Below, one piece after another: positions 8,981 through 16,991 of a stretch of 64,000 nucleotides of DNA. Origin of the DNA: Deferrivibrio essentukiensis (GTDB taxonomy: Bacteria > Chrysiogenota > Deferribacteres > Deferribacterales > Deferrivibrionaceae); NCBI RefSeq assembly GCF_020480685.1, contig NZ_JAJAFU010000011.1:1-64000 (forward strand). Direction: 5' to 3'. The notes under the pieces are model-generated. The model was not told where the DNA came from, ran no database searches, and saw nothing but the letters and a program-made list of their open reading frames with translations. The position numbers were made by a program, and so were the translations under genes. Position 1 is the stretch's first letter. Each line of letters starts with the position of its first letter.

Positions 8981-9438
8981 GGTTTACCTGCCAGACTTAG
9001 TCCAATTACTTTAGATTTATCTTTTAATTTTATTGTAATATCCCCAATGCTGTTTGGGAAGCCTTTTTTATTAAATATTACATAACCATTTATAAAACTA
9101 TTTGTTAGTTCGGATTTAAAGTTAGTTGTTGATAAAGTGGTGATGTTGTCTAGAGGATTAGGTGGAGGCCAATTCGATGAGTTATATTCAAAAAATTCTA
9201 TCTGCTTATTTGAAAATTTAAGACCATACAATAAGTAATTATCTATTCCGTTATATTCTACACCCTTTAAGATAGATTCTTGTCGAGCACTATTTAAGAG
9301 TGATACTACTTTGTTAGTTTCAGAACTTAAAACCTGTGCATTTATGTAACGAGAGGCTGACACAGAAGCAATACCAAGTAAAATAGCGAGTATGGAGATT
9401 GTTACCAGTAGCTCTATTACTGTGAATGCCTTTTTCAT
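8968..9438 (-). CDS. Type IV pilus minor pilin / pseudopilin, FimT-GspH-like
   Basis: 156-residue prepilin. The leader MKKA is followed by FTVIELLVTISILAILLGIA with Glu5; the -1 residue is Ala. The C-terminal part resembles the GspH/FimT beta-rich domain (conserved GxxxNSARQE-like helix region near residues 45-55 and a FNKKGFPN turn). Primes pilus assembly together with PilV, PilW and PilX. It lies two bases after the PilY1 gene stop. Confidence 0.8.
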   Translation of the reverse strand: MKKAFTVIELLVTISILAILLGIASVSASRYINAQVLSSETNKVVSLLNSARQESILKGVEYNGIDNYLLYGLKFSNKQIEFFEYNSSNWPPPNPLDNITTLSTTNFKSELTNSFINGYVIFNKKGFPNSIGDITIKLKDKSKVIGLSLAGKPWIK

Positions 9439-9440
9439 GG

Positions 9441-12400
9441 TTATCTCAATATTTTAAATATAAGTTTACTGTTTGTGTCATCAGCTTGCTGTTTTTGCTT
9501 TATTATAGCACCGACAGATGTTTGTATCAGTTTGGTAAACTTATCCTTATCCGAAGGTAAGGCCGTAATTCCTTGACCAATAGGAGGAGCTCCAGGACCT
9601 AACAACTTTCTACTTGCAATTCCTATAGTCGGATTATTGGGGTCATCAATTTTAAGTGTTGAGGTTTCAGATGAAGAGTCTAAAAACATCGGTTGATCAT
9701 ATGGTGTTCCAGTTTTATAATAAATTGCATTTAAGTAACTATCTCCACCATATGAACACAAATCTTCTTTTGGTTTAAAAGAGAGTACATCTAGTATACC
9801 GCCAGCTAAAAATGGCTCAGAGTAAGCTCTTTCACCATTATTTAACTCTCTAAACCATCCGTTTGTTATATTATAGGCACAGCTTGATATTGAAGTGTTA
9901 TTACATACTCCATTATTACTATCAGTTATTAAACCATTTGTAGTTTCTGTTACCACAGGATAACCCTTACTGCATGAATATTCTAAATTGGTAGTGTCAT
10001 AGGCAGCATCCCCACACTCAACTCCTAAACAGTAACACTTAACAGTTTTTATAGAAGACTCTACGTTAGTATCAGTACTATTGTATAAGTCGCTAGGAAA
10101 GGTTATAGTAAAAGTCTTTGTTGGATCCTTCCATTTATCATTTTTGTCTTTTATGCCTATGATATACTGAGTTGAATTATCTATTTTATCTTCATTCGTT
10201 AAAAAGCGCCCTGTATTTAAGTATAACCATAGCTTATAGTTTTCATCAATAGTATTTGCAGCTTTAGCAAATATAGGTCTTTCTACATCAATTATTTTTT
10301 CTATAGTTAATGCACTGTTAATAGCCTTGTACCCACCACTATTATCTTTTAAATATATTCCATACAAAGCTCCGATGTCTGCATCTGCAGAAGAATATGT
10401 GCCAAAAACTATAGCATCCGGTTGATAATCATGGTCAACATCTAGTGAATCTATATCACTAATGGCAATATTTTTTGCGACATTTAAATCTAAGACTTTT
10501 TCACCTGTTTTTAGGTTAATAAAGTATATTTTAGCACTGTTTGATGTACTAAGAAAATTTTTTCCATCAGGATCTAAAGGCCCGCTACCAACTACTAAAT
10601 ACCAGCTTCCTTTAGATGTTTTATCTCCCTGTCTAATTATTGAAGGGTAAGATAGTGTGAGTGTATTATCTGGTAGTTGGTATTCCCACAGTAATTTTGG
10701 CTGTTCAGGTGTTGTAACATCAATTGCAAATATAGAAGAGCTATACGTATTATCAGTAATTATTTTTTTACCACCGAACCCCATCATTCCGATTAAAACT
10801 GTCCTCCAAGAATCCTTTTTATCTTGTTCATCACCAATTGAAGCATCAATTAGCATAAACCTGTAATCAACCTTAGGTACGTGGCATGCTTTCCCTTCTT
10901 CAAAATACCATTGTAGATATGGTAACGCATTTTTAGGGATAAAAGCCCATAGCTCTTGGCCTAAGCTCGTGTTGTTGTCAGGGTAAACTTCAGCAACAGA
11001 ATTAGAATCACTACTATCTTTTATTTTACCACTAGCAAATGCGTGAACCATACCATCATTAGCACCGACAAATAAGACATTTTTTCTTTCTTTTACTATA
11101 TCGGTGTTAATAAACGTATGATAAGAACTATCGTTGTAAATCAGATCGTATGCATTGACTTGTTCATTCTTTAAAATAACTGGGGTGGAGTTAATAATAT
11201 CCCCCAATTTATATACACCGCTACCGGTGTTTCTACTTCTTACGTCAGAATAATCTATTCCCCTTATGAAGTTTATTAATTTTTCTGATGTTGAAGTGTT
11301 AAGACTCCAAATATTTGAGAGCAAATTAACCGTATCAGAGTCTGTGGTAACAAAGTTATTAGTTAATGTATATGCACAATTAGTTGTACAATTGTTATTA
11401 AATGCTATTTTTCTATTACTTGCATCTGTTGCTTTTAATACATTTGCAGCACTCCAGATTGGATTTAGATTTTTAAGGTTGTATCCATCTCCGCTTGGTA
11501 AATCACATGAATCAGGGATAAGATCAGAGTCACTGTCATCAATTTTAAATCCTCTCGTTTCTCCAAGTGTGTCTAAAAATTTAAAAATCAAAATACTATC
11601 AGTGGCTAACTCTAACTTATTATTTTCATTAGAATCCTCTCTTATATTATCCTTATCATCAATGAAGTAAGTTTTTATATCACCAATCCAATTTATTTGA
11701 GTATTATTATCTTCAAATTGTGGATAATAATAAGCTTGATAAAGCATCGAAGTTTCACGCTTTTCTGTAGAAACCGTTGCTATAGCAGTACCTGAATTTG
11801 CTCTTTTTAATATATCGTCAAATATTGCTATTAATTGTTCTTTTAATTCTAGAGCATTTTTTGCACTAAAAAAAGTATCTGGCAATCCATCTGGGCTTGA
11901 CGTCCTATTTAAATTATCTATTGCATCCCAGTCTGAGTGAGAAGAGGGCAAAGTTTCACATGCGCTACCTTTGCCATAACCAGCATCATCCATTTGGCAA
12001 CTATTATCTGGGTAGTCTGATGTTCCCCCTGGCCACTCGGAACCTGAAATATCTTTATCAAATGCACCATACATCGCCACATTTTGCAAAGAAGTTATAC
12101 CTGTACCTTCAAGAAACATTCCAAAAGAATATACTGCATCTATATTTACAAAAATATTATCCTTGTTTCTTATACCACCAAGATGCATCTTGTGTGCAGG
12201 AACAACTGGATCCGGTGAATTGCCATTAATATCAAGGTCATCAATATTATTTGAAGGAGTATTCCATTGTCCATCTGATGCAAGTATTACATAATTACTA
12301 GAACATGGTGCAAATTGACATTTCAATCCATTACCATCTCCATTATTGCATATCCACAAAGGATCTTTAAAATGATTTAAGTTATCAGATCCTTTATCAG

Positions 12401-13241
12401 GGTCTAATCCTCCATATTGAGCATCATTTTGTAAGTAATAATTCCAAACATCCCACATAGCAGGCCCTGAAGGGGTACTACCACTAACTGTAACGGTATT
12501 AATGGAAGTTATTAAATTTTTATAAGGATATGACGTATCAGTGCTATTTGCAGTCAAAAAATCACCAACATAAACGCTTCTTCCATTATTAGAAATACCA
12601 TTACCTGCGAAAAACATAATTCCTATTCTAGGTCTATTTTCTTTTTCTTTAAGCTGATATAGGACTGCATCCATAATGCCATGATGGCTTGTGTTATCAT
12701 ACAAAGGTAGTTCTATTTTAATACCATTATAACTTTCAATAGTACATGTGTTTCCTGTACAAGCTATTTCAGGATCACACTTTTGAGTATTACCAACTGC
12801 TCCTGGACATTCTGCAGGTACACCACCAGTCATTGCCCACTGAAAAATGTCAATACGTGTCATATAGTTCCAGTTTAAACAAGAACCGCTGGCAATTGTA
12901 TTTACACCAGGATTAGTATATTGCCATAAGTTCTCATCACAGCCAGAGTGAGTTACATTTGTTTCTATCCATTTATAACTATTATTAACTTTTACAAACT
13001 TGTAAACTTTTTTTGGGTCAAATAAACCTTCGTAATTTTTACTTGAGTCATAGTTTTCATAATATGCATACCAACTCATACTGCCGCTAATATCTAAAGC
13101 AATCATAACTGTTGGAGGAACAGACGCAGTAAATGTTGCCGGTATGTAAGAATAGTCTGTACAGCTATTTGCTGAGATTGCTTTTTGAGCTTGTATAAAG
13201 TATAAAGAGAACAATAAAATATAAAATATTACTTTTTTCAT
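9441..13241 (-). CDS. pilY1: PilY1/PilC-like type IV pilus tip adhesin with von Willebrand factor A domain
   Basis: Large secreted protein (1266 residues) expected at the pilus tip, where PilY1 family members promote adhesion, surface sensing and control of retraction. Residues 1-24 form a signal peptide. A VWA-type MIDAS motif DISGSMS lies near 49-55. The C-terminal half has PilY1 beta-propeller hallmarks, including VLFVGANDGMVHAFASG around 713-729, and an EF-hand-like calcium loop DVDHDYQPD around 930, matching the known PilY1 calcium site pattern. Further Asp-rich loops (DDSDSDLIPD, about 567-576) may also bind calcium. Several Cys pairs suggest disulfides. It precedes the four minor pilins in one operon, an order reversed from Pseudomonas. 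Confidence 0.9.
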   Translation of the reverse strand: MKKVIFYILLFSLYFIQAQKAISANSCTDYSYIPATFTASVPPTVMIALDISGSMSWYAYYENYDSSKNYEGLFDPKKVYKFVKVNNSYKWIETNVTHSGCDENLWQYTNPGVNTIASGSCLNWNYMTRIDIFQWAMTGGVPAECPGAVGNTQKCDPEIACTGNTCTIESYNGIKIELPLYDNTSHHGIMDAVLYQLKEKENRPRIGIMFFAGNGISNNGRSVYVGDFLTANSTDTSYPYKNLITSINTVTVSGSTPSGPAMWDVWNYYLQNDAQYGGLDPDKGSDNLNHFKDPLWICNNGDGNGLKCQFAPCSSNYVILASDGQWNTPSNNIDDLDINGNSPDPVVPAHKMHLGGIRNKDNIFVNIDAVYSFGMFLEGTGITSLQNVAMYGAFDKDISGSEWPGGTSDYPDNSCQMDDAGYGKGSACETLPSSHSDWDAIDNLNRTSSPDGLPDTFFSAKNALELKEQLIAIFDDILKRANSGTAIATVSTEKRETSMLYQAYYYPQFEDNNTQINWIGDIKTYFIDDKDNIREDSNENNKLELATDSILIFKFLDTLGETRGFKIDDSDSDLIPDSCDLPSGDGYNLKNLNPIWSAANVLKATDASNRKIAFNNNCTTNCAYTLTNNFVTTDSDTVNLLSNIWSLNTSTSEKLINFIRGIDYSDVRSRNTGSGVYKLGDIINSTPVILKNEQVNAYDLIYNDSSYHTFINTDIVKERKNVLFVGANDGMVHAFASGKIKDSSDSNSVAEVYPDNNTSLGQELWAFIPKNALPYLQWYFEEGKACHVPKVDYRFMLIDASIGDEQDKKDSWRTVLIGMMGFGGKKIITDNTYSSSIFAIDVTTPEQPKLLWEYQLPDNTLTLSYPSIIRQGDKTSKGSWYLVVGSGPLDPDGKNFLSTSNSAKIYFINLKTGEKVLDLNVAKNIAISDIDSLDVDHDYQPDAIVFGTYSSADADIGALYGIYLKDNSGGYKAINSALTIEKIIDVERPIFAKAANTIDENYKLWLYLNTGRFLTNEDKIDNSTQYIIGIKDKNDKWKDPTKTFTITFPSDLYNSTDTNVESSIKTVKCYCLGVECGDAAYDTTNLEYSCSKGYPVVTETTNGLITDSNNGVCNNTSISSCAYNITNGWFRELNNGERAYSEPFLAGGILDVLSFKPKEDLCSYGGDSYLNAIYYKTGTPYDQPMFLDSSSETSTLKIDDPNNPTIGIASRKLLGPGAPPIGQGITALPSDKDKFTKLIQTSVGAIIKQKQQADDTNSKLIFKILR

Positions 13242-13245
13242 TTAA

Positions 13246-13521
13246 TCACCTCAAAGGCATTGAATTTAAATGGTGTAAGACATCTTTGCATTGATTTTCT
13301 TCTACTAAAACAGATATACTATTGCCAGGTTGTAAGTTATTTATAAAATTTAAATCATTTGAATATATCTTTACTTGTTTGTTGCAATTTCTATTATTAG
13401 GTTGTACGACAATATATTTATTACCTTTTTCTATTACAGTTCCTCTAATGAGAAGATTATCAAATGCATTTAGATGTATAGAATAAAATAATGCAAAAAG
13501 AAATATCAGTATTCTTATCAT
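13246..13521 (-). CDS. Small secreted protein of the minor pilin operon, unknown function
   Basis: 91 residues. A hydrophobic N-terminus (about 1-19, ending ...IHLNA) looks like a signal peptide. The mature part carries two Cys (about residues 47 and 78) that could pair, and a short beta-rich pattern. I recognise no family. It is the first gene of the pilin operon, four bases before pilY1 and directly behind a TATAAT box. A role in pilus tip assembly or PilY1 export is only suggested by position. Confidence 0.7.
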   Translation of the reverse strand: MIRILIFLFALFYSIHLNAFDNLLIRGTVIEKGNKYIVVQPNNRNCNKQVKIYSNDLNFINNLQPGNSISVLVEENQCKDVLHHLNSMPLR

Positions 13522-13540
13522 AATTCACCTCTTTAATTCT

Positions 13541-13546
13541 ATTATA
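13541..13546 (-). promoter_or_regulatory. -10 box of the minor pilin operon
   Basis: A perfect TATAAT read on the minus strand lies about 20 bases before the first start codon, with AAAGAGGTG as ribosome site. No clear -35 box accompanies it, so an activator may be needed. Confidence 0.4.
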
Positions 13547-13558
13547 CAATCCTTCCAT

Positions 13559-13593
13559 AAAAAAATCGTGAAAATTTAAAATTTAATTTTCAC
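13559..13593 (-). terminator. Terminator after the two-component operon
   Basis: On the minus strand GTGAAAATT pairs with AATTTTCAC, followed by GA and seven T. The stem includes the last codons of the histidine kinase gene. It separates this operon from the pilin operon. Confidence 0.65.
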
Positions 13594-14541
13594 CCAAAAA
13601 TTTTTATTACCTTTCCAGCTTAATCTAAAGCCATTTTTTTGCATTAACTTTTCAGCTACAGTTAGGCCTACTCCAAGCCCGGCTGATTTTATGTCAGGGT
13701 TTATATCATTGACAATTATAACATACTTTTTTCCTTTAAACATGACAAATTTTATAGATATTTTTTTAAGCCCGTATCTTCTAATATTGTCAAATATAAG
13801 ATAAAGACTATTGTAGACATCATTTTTTATCCCTTTTACATAAAAATCTCTACCTCTTACTTTTACATCAAACTTGTCTGAAATTTGAAGCTCAAGGATA
13901 ATTGTTTCTATAATTTCTCTAATATTAAGATTTTGTTTTTGAAAAGATTTTGTATTTAATTTTTCAGTGATTTTTAATATGTTGTTGAGGTTATTTTCAA
14001 GCAAAAGGTGTGAGGTTATCAGCCTTTCAACAGGCTCATGTTTGCCTTTTTTTATCAGCTCAAGATTTATTTTGGCTGATGCAAGATAGTTTCTAAGCTT
14101 GTGAGAAAATACGAGGAAAGCTGTCTCTATAGTTTTCAGGTATTGTTTTTCCCTGTCAATAGCCCGGTAGATTGTGAGATAGTAGAGTAGGGCGACTGAT
14201 AATATTATTATCATGTCCCAATACAGCATCAAAAAAAGTTTATCTTTTACTAAATCTCTAATGTATGTGGATTTGACATAAAAATAATTAGGCTTATTAA
14301 TTTCAAATAGTATATACTTTTCTTGTCCAAAGCTTTTGTCAGTGATTCTCATATAATCGGGAAGGTTTACTTTTATTTTATTTTGAATCATTTTTTGGTA
14401 AAGGGTAATCTCTCTTTTAAGATTTTCCTCAGCTTGAGTCTTGAATGCCTGAATAAATATAATATTAATCATTGAAAGACCGATAGATATTACAATAATC
14501 AGGAAAATAAAAAATTTTAACTCAAATCTTAAATTTTTAAT
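13576..14541 (-). CDS. Sensor histidine kinase; probable ATT start codon
   Basis: Membrane sensor kinase partner of the adjacent response regulator. From the ATG at 14472 it has 298 residues but begins in the middle of a hydrophobic segment. The frame stays open upstream to 14541, adding 23 residues (starting IKNLRFELKFFIFLIIV) that complete a transmembrane helix; just before lies an in-frame stop, and the only codon available at ribosome-site distance is ATT at 14541, preceded by GGAAGGGG. With that start: TM1 about 10-30, a short periplasmic domain, TM2 about 106-126, phospho-acceptor His near 147 in FSHKLRNYLAS, then an ATPase domain with N-box FDNIRRYG and GLGVGLTVA. The ATPase domain is compact and the DHp region divergent. 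The start overlaps the regulator's stop. Confidence 0.8.
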   Translation of the reverse strand: MKNLRFELKFFIFLIIVISIGLSMINIIFIQAFKTQAEENLKREITLYQKMIQNKIKVNLPDYMRITDKSFGQEKYILFEINKPNYFYVKSTYIRDLVKDKLFLMLYWDMIIILSVALLYYLTIYRAIDREKQYLKTIETAFLVFSHKLRNYLASAKINLELIKKGKHEPVERLITSHLLLENNLNNILKITEKLNTKSFQKQNLNIREIIETIILELQISDKFDVKVRGRDFYVKGIKNDVYNSLYLIFDNIRRYGLKKISIKFVMFKGKKYVIIVNDINPDIKSAGLGVGLTVAEKLMQKNGFRLSWKGNKNFWVKIKF

Positions 14542-15170
14542 TTATAACCCCTTCCTTTATAAGTGATTATTGAATCTTCAGGTAGTATTTTTCTCAAATT
14601 TTTAATGTATGTCCTTACGGATTCTGTGCCCACAGGCTTATCTCCCCACACGTTTGCAAGAATTTTATCAAATTCTACAACTTCCCCTTTATATTTTAGC
14701 AAAAGGGATAAAAGCTCCCACTCTATTTTTGTTAAATTGATTTCTTTGCCATCATTATAGAGCGTTTTCTCTTTTAGATTTATTATGATATTACCAATAG
14801 TTACACAATCTTCGCAGTAAACCCTTTTAGCCAAAGCTTCAATCCTTAAAATCAGCTCTTTTGGGTCAAACGGCTTTACGATATAATCATCAGCACCCGT
14901 TTTAAAACATACCTCTTTTGAAGCTATGTCATCTTTTGCGGTAATTATTATTACGGGTATATTAATATTTTTCTTTCTGATATTTTTAAGGATATGCTCC
15001 CCTTTTTTATCTTTTAGCATCAAGTCAAGCAGAATTATGTCATATTTTTCCAGTTGATAGTACAAGCTTTCATCCACAGGAAAGCAGATATCGACACTAA
15101 AAAAATCTTGCAGATAATCCTTCAAAGACTCTGCTAATATAGTGTCGTCTTCGATAATTAATATTTTCAT
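14529..15170 (-). CDS. OmpR/PhoB-type response regulator
   Basis: 213-residue DNA-binding response regulator. Receiver domain residues are intact: acidic pocket Glu7/Asp8/Asp9, phospho-acceptor Asp49 in IILLDLML, Lys99 in IVKPFDP. The C-terminal winged helix (about 125-213) contains the family pattern LTKIEWELLSLLL and a terminal ITYKGRGYKL. The start overlaps the upstream gene's stop by 4 bases and the stop overlaps the kinase start, so the pair is produced together. Target genes are unknown; the minor pilin operon is the next transcription unit downstream. Confidence 0.93.
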   Translation of the reverse strand: MKILIIEDDTILAESLKDYLQDFFSVDICFPVDESLYYQLEKYDIILLDLMLKDKKGEHILKNIRKKNINIPVIIITAKDDIASKEVCFKTGADDYIVKPFDPKELILRIEALAKRVYCEDCVTIGNIIINLKEKTLYNDGKEINLTKIEWELLSLLLKYKGEVVEFDKILANVWGDKPVGTESVRTYIKNLRKILPEDSIITYKGRGYKLKI

Positions 15171-15460
15171 AATTTTTTCATTACGGAGTCAACTTTATCA
15201 GTCAATTTCCCCTCTCTGTTTTTTCTGTAATCAATTTTAATCGAAATAGAGATTCTGTTGCAATCTTCAAGTGCTTCAACAGCATCGTTGATTACATTAA
15301 GTACCTCTTTTGTGGTTTCCCCTGCCACAATGGTCCCCATAGGAGTAAGCTGCCACTCAAGCCCGCTCTCTTTTATCACTTTGACAGCTTTTGATACGTA
15401 TTGAGATACACTTTCGCCTTTATCAAGGGGGGTAATGCTTACATACGCCATCGCTTTCAT
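15167..15460 (-). CDS. MTH1187/YkoF-like thiamine-binding-fold protein
   Basis: 97 residues, beginning MKAMAYVSITPLDKGESVSQYV and containing WQLTPMGTIVAGE near residues 36-48, the signature of the MTH1187 family of small ferredoxin-like proteins, some of which bind thiamine or related pyrimidines. Cytoplasmic; precise role unknown. It overlaps both neighbours by 4 bases (ATGA type), so it belongs to the operon trmN6-like gene, this gene, response regulator, kinase. Confidence 0.8.
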   Translation of the reverse strand: MKAMAYVSITPLDKGESVSQYVSKAVKVIKESGLEWQLTPMGTIVAGETTKEVLNVINDAVEALEDCNRISISIKIDYRKNREGKLTDKVDSVMKKL

Positions 15461-16179
15461 ATTTTCGCCTCCTCTGTAAAAAGTATATCAAATTTATCAT
15501 TTTTTTGCCCGTTTATTTTTTGAAATATAGGCGGCTCTACAATCATTTCAACACTTGATGCCTTTTTAAATTCTATAAAGACAAGACGTGCAGGCTTATT
15601 TATGTCCGGGTGAAAAAAACGTAGTCTTTTTGGCTCTAAATTATATTTTCTTGAATTTCCCAAAAGCTCTTCTGTCAAATCAGCATCATAAGATATATAT
15701 AGGCTTCCCAAATTTTCAAGATAACTTTTGGCAAATTTAAAAATATCTATTATCCCAAGCTCATCATCAAATCTTGCAATATTTTCCTCATGTGCGTTGC
15801 ATACTCGCCCGCTGCTGCTTTTGCGGTATGGTGGATTTGATACCATAATGTTATATTTATTTTTAGGTTTATACTGTTTTAAGTCAATATTTATAGGTTG
15901 TATTATATTTTCGCATGAGTTTAGCTTTATCGTTTCATTGAGGCAATGATACATACTTTCCTGGTATTCAAGTGCATCAATATTTGTAAAATTGTAAAGC
16001 TTATGCAACAATAAGGCGATTACTCCGCTACCTGAGCCGATATCGATAATATATTTTGCTTTTTTCTTAGAAACAAATCTTGCAAGTAACACTGAATCAA
16101 GGGAAAATCTAAAGCCATTTTTGGGCTGACAAACTTTTATCTCTTTGCTCAAAATTGTATCTATTGTGGTTTCTAACAT
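15457..16179 (-). CDS. trmN6: tRNA1(Val) adenine-N6-methyltransferase-like (TrmN6/YfiC family)
   Basis: 240-residue SAM-dependent methyltransferase. The SAM-binding loop DIGSGSG lies at 46-52 and the amino-methylating motif NPPY at 115-118 in MVSNPPYRKSSSGR, typical for YfiC-type enzymes that methylate A37 of tRNA1(Val). The N-terminal QPKNGFRFSLDSVLLARF is the family's conserved opening. It heads a four-gene minus-strand operon. Substrate RNA is inferred from family membership only. Confidence 0.85.
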   Translation of the reverse strand: MLETTIDTILSKEIKVCQPKNGFRFSLDSVLLARFVSKKKAKYIIDIGSGSGVIALLLHKLYNFTNIDALEYQESMYHCLNETIKLNSCENIIQPINIDLKQYKPKNKYNIMVSNPPYRKSSSGRVCNAHEENIARFDDELGIIDIFKFAKSYLENLGSLYISYDADLTEELLGNSRKYNLEPKRLRFFHPDINKPARLVFIEFKKASSVEMIVEPPIFQKINGQKNDKFDILFTEEAKI

Positions 16180-16286
16180 ACTACATTTATTATATTATCA
16201 ACAAAAAATAACAAGGGGAATTTATATTAAACTGTTAAAAGTATTCAGATTAACTCACAGTTGATATAAAAAGGCTTGATATTTTA

Positions 16287-16320
16287 ATAGTATAGTATAT
16301 CGTACTATTAAAAGTACTTT
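16287..16320. promoter_or_regulatory. Palindromic operator of the toxin-antitoxin pair
   Basis: AATAGTA at the left and TACTATT further right form an inverted repeat spaced by ten bases, followed by the palindrome AAAAGTACTTTT. The elements lie about 30 to 60 bases upstream of the antitoxin start. Autoregulation by the antitoxin or the complex is usual for this family and is inferred here. Confidence 0.5.
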
Positions 16321-16344
16321 TTAAAGTATTAATGGGAGGCTGTT

Positions 16345-16590
16345 GTGATTATATCAGCAAATCAGTTGAAACAGAGAGGAATTAGCTTAATAAATGAGCT
16401 TGCTCAAAAGTTTGATGAAATTATTGTAAGCTTTAGAGGTAAAAATAAGTATGTAATTATGGATATCGAAAGATACGAAAAGCTTAGGGAAAGCGAGATA
16501 GAGCTTGCGTATCAAAAAGCTTTAAAAGATATTGAAAATAAAAAATTTCATTCTGATATTGAAAACCATCTGGAGAATATTTCCAAGTAA
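16345..16590 (+). CDS. Phd/YefM-type antitoxin
   Basis: 81 residues from a GTG start preceded by GGGAGG at 16332-16337. The N-terminal part (MIISANQLKQRGISLINELAQKF... VIMDIERYEKLRE) fits the Phd/YefM fold, which binds DNA, and the polar, Lys/Glu-rich C-terminus (about 50-81) would wrap the toxin. It overlaps the toxin start by one base, the classic antitoxin-first layout. Both genes sit alone between oppositely directed operons. Confidence 0.85.
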   Translation: MIISANQLKQRGISLINELAQKFDEIIVSFRGKNKYVIMDIERYEKLRESEIELAYQKALKDIENKKFHSDIENHLENISK

Positions 16591-16862
16591 TGTATGAAAT
16601 AATTTTTACAGAGTCTTACGAAAAGTGTGCAGTCAAGTTTTTTAAGAAACACCCAGAATTAGTAGATAGGTACAAAAAGATACTTTATCTTTTGAAGAGC
16701 AATCCATACCACCCATCTTTGAGACTTCATAAATTAAAAGGTAATCTGAAAGATTTTTATTCTGTTTCTATAAACTTGGAATATAGAATTATTTTACATT
16801 TTATTATTCAGGATAAGACAATTATCCCTATTGATATAGGAAAGCACGATGATGTTTATTGA
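16590..16862 (+). CDS. RelE/ParE-superfamily toxin (probable mRNA interferase)
   Basis: 90 residues. The pattern FTESYEKCAVKFFKKHPEL, PYHPSLRLHKLKGNLKDFYSVSINLEYRIILHF and IDIGKHDDVY is typical of the RelE/YafQ/HigB-like fold: LKG..., Y-R-I, and a terminal HDxVY. The conserved basic residues (Lys/Arg in the central strands and the C-terminal His) are present, so the toxin looks intact. It would cleave mRNA on the ribosome; this follows from family knowledge. Confidence 0.88.
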   Translation: MYEIIFTESYEKCAVKFFKKHPELVDRYKKILYLLKSNPYHPSLRLHKLKGNLKDFYSVSINLEYRIILHFIIQDKTIIPIDIGKHDDVY

Positions 16863-16938
16863 TATTAATTAGTTTCACAATTCTATTAGGTGTTATTTTT
16901 ATTCCTGTCTGTTTAATACTTTCAAAGGTTAACAAATA

Positions 16939-16967
16939 TTGACCTTGGGGTGTTTTTAATGTATAGT
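16939..16967 (+). promoter_or_regulatory. Promoter of the transketolase gene
   Basis: TTGACC (16939-16944), 17 bases, TATAGT (16962-16967). Transcription would begin around 16974, which excludes the in-frame start at 16950 and supports ATG 16992. Confidence 0.6.
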
Positions 16968-16991
16968 TCGCCAAAAAAACAAGGGGAAATT

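Noticed and set aside
11266-11670. 134-codon open frame on + inside pilY1
   Set aside because: Antisense to a well-supported gene; composition mirrors the opposite coding frame.
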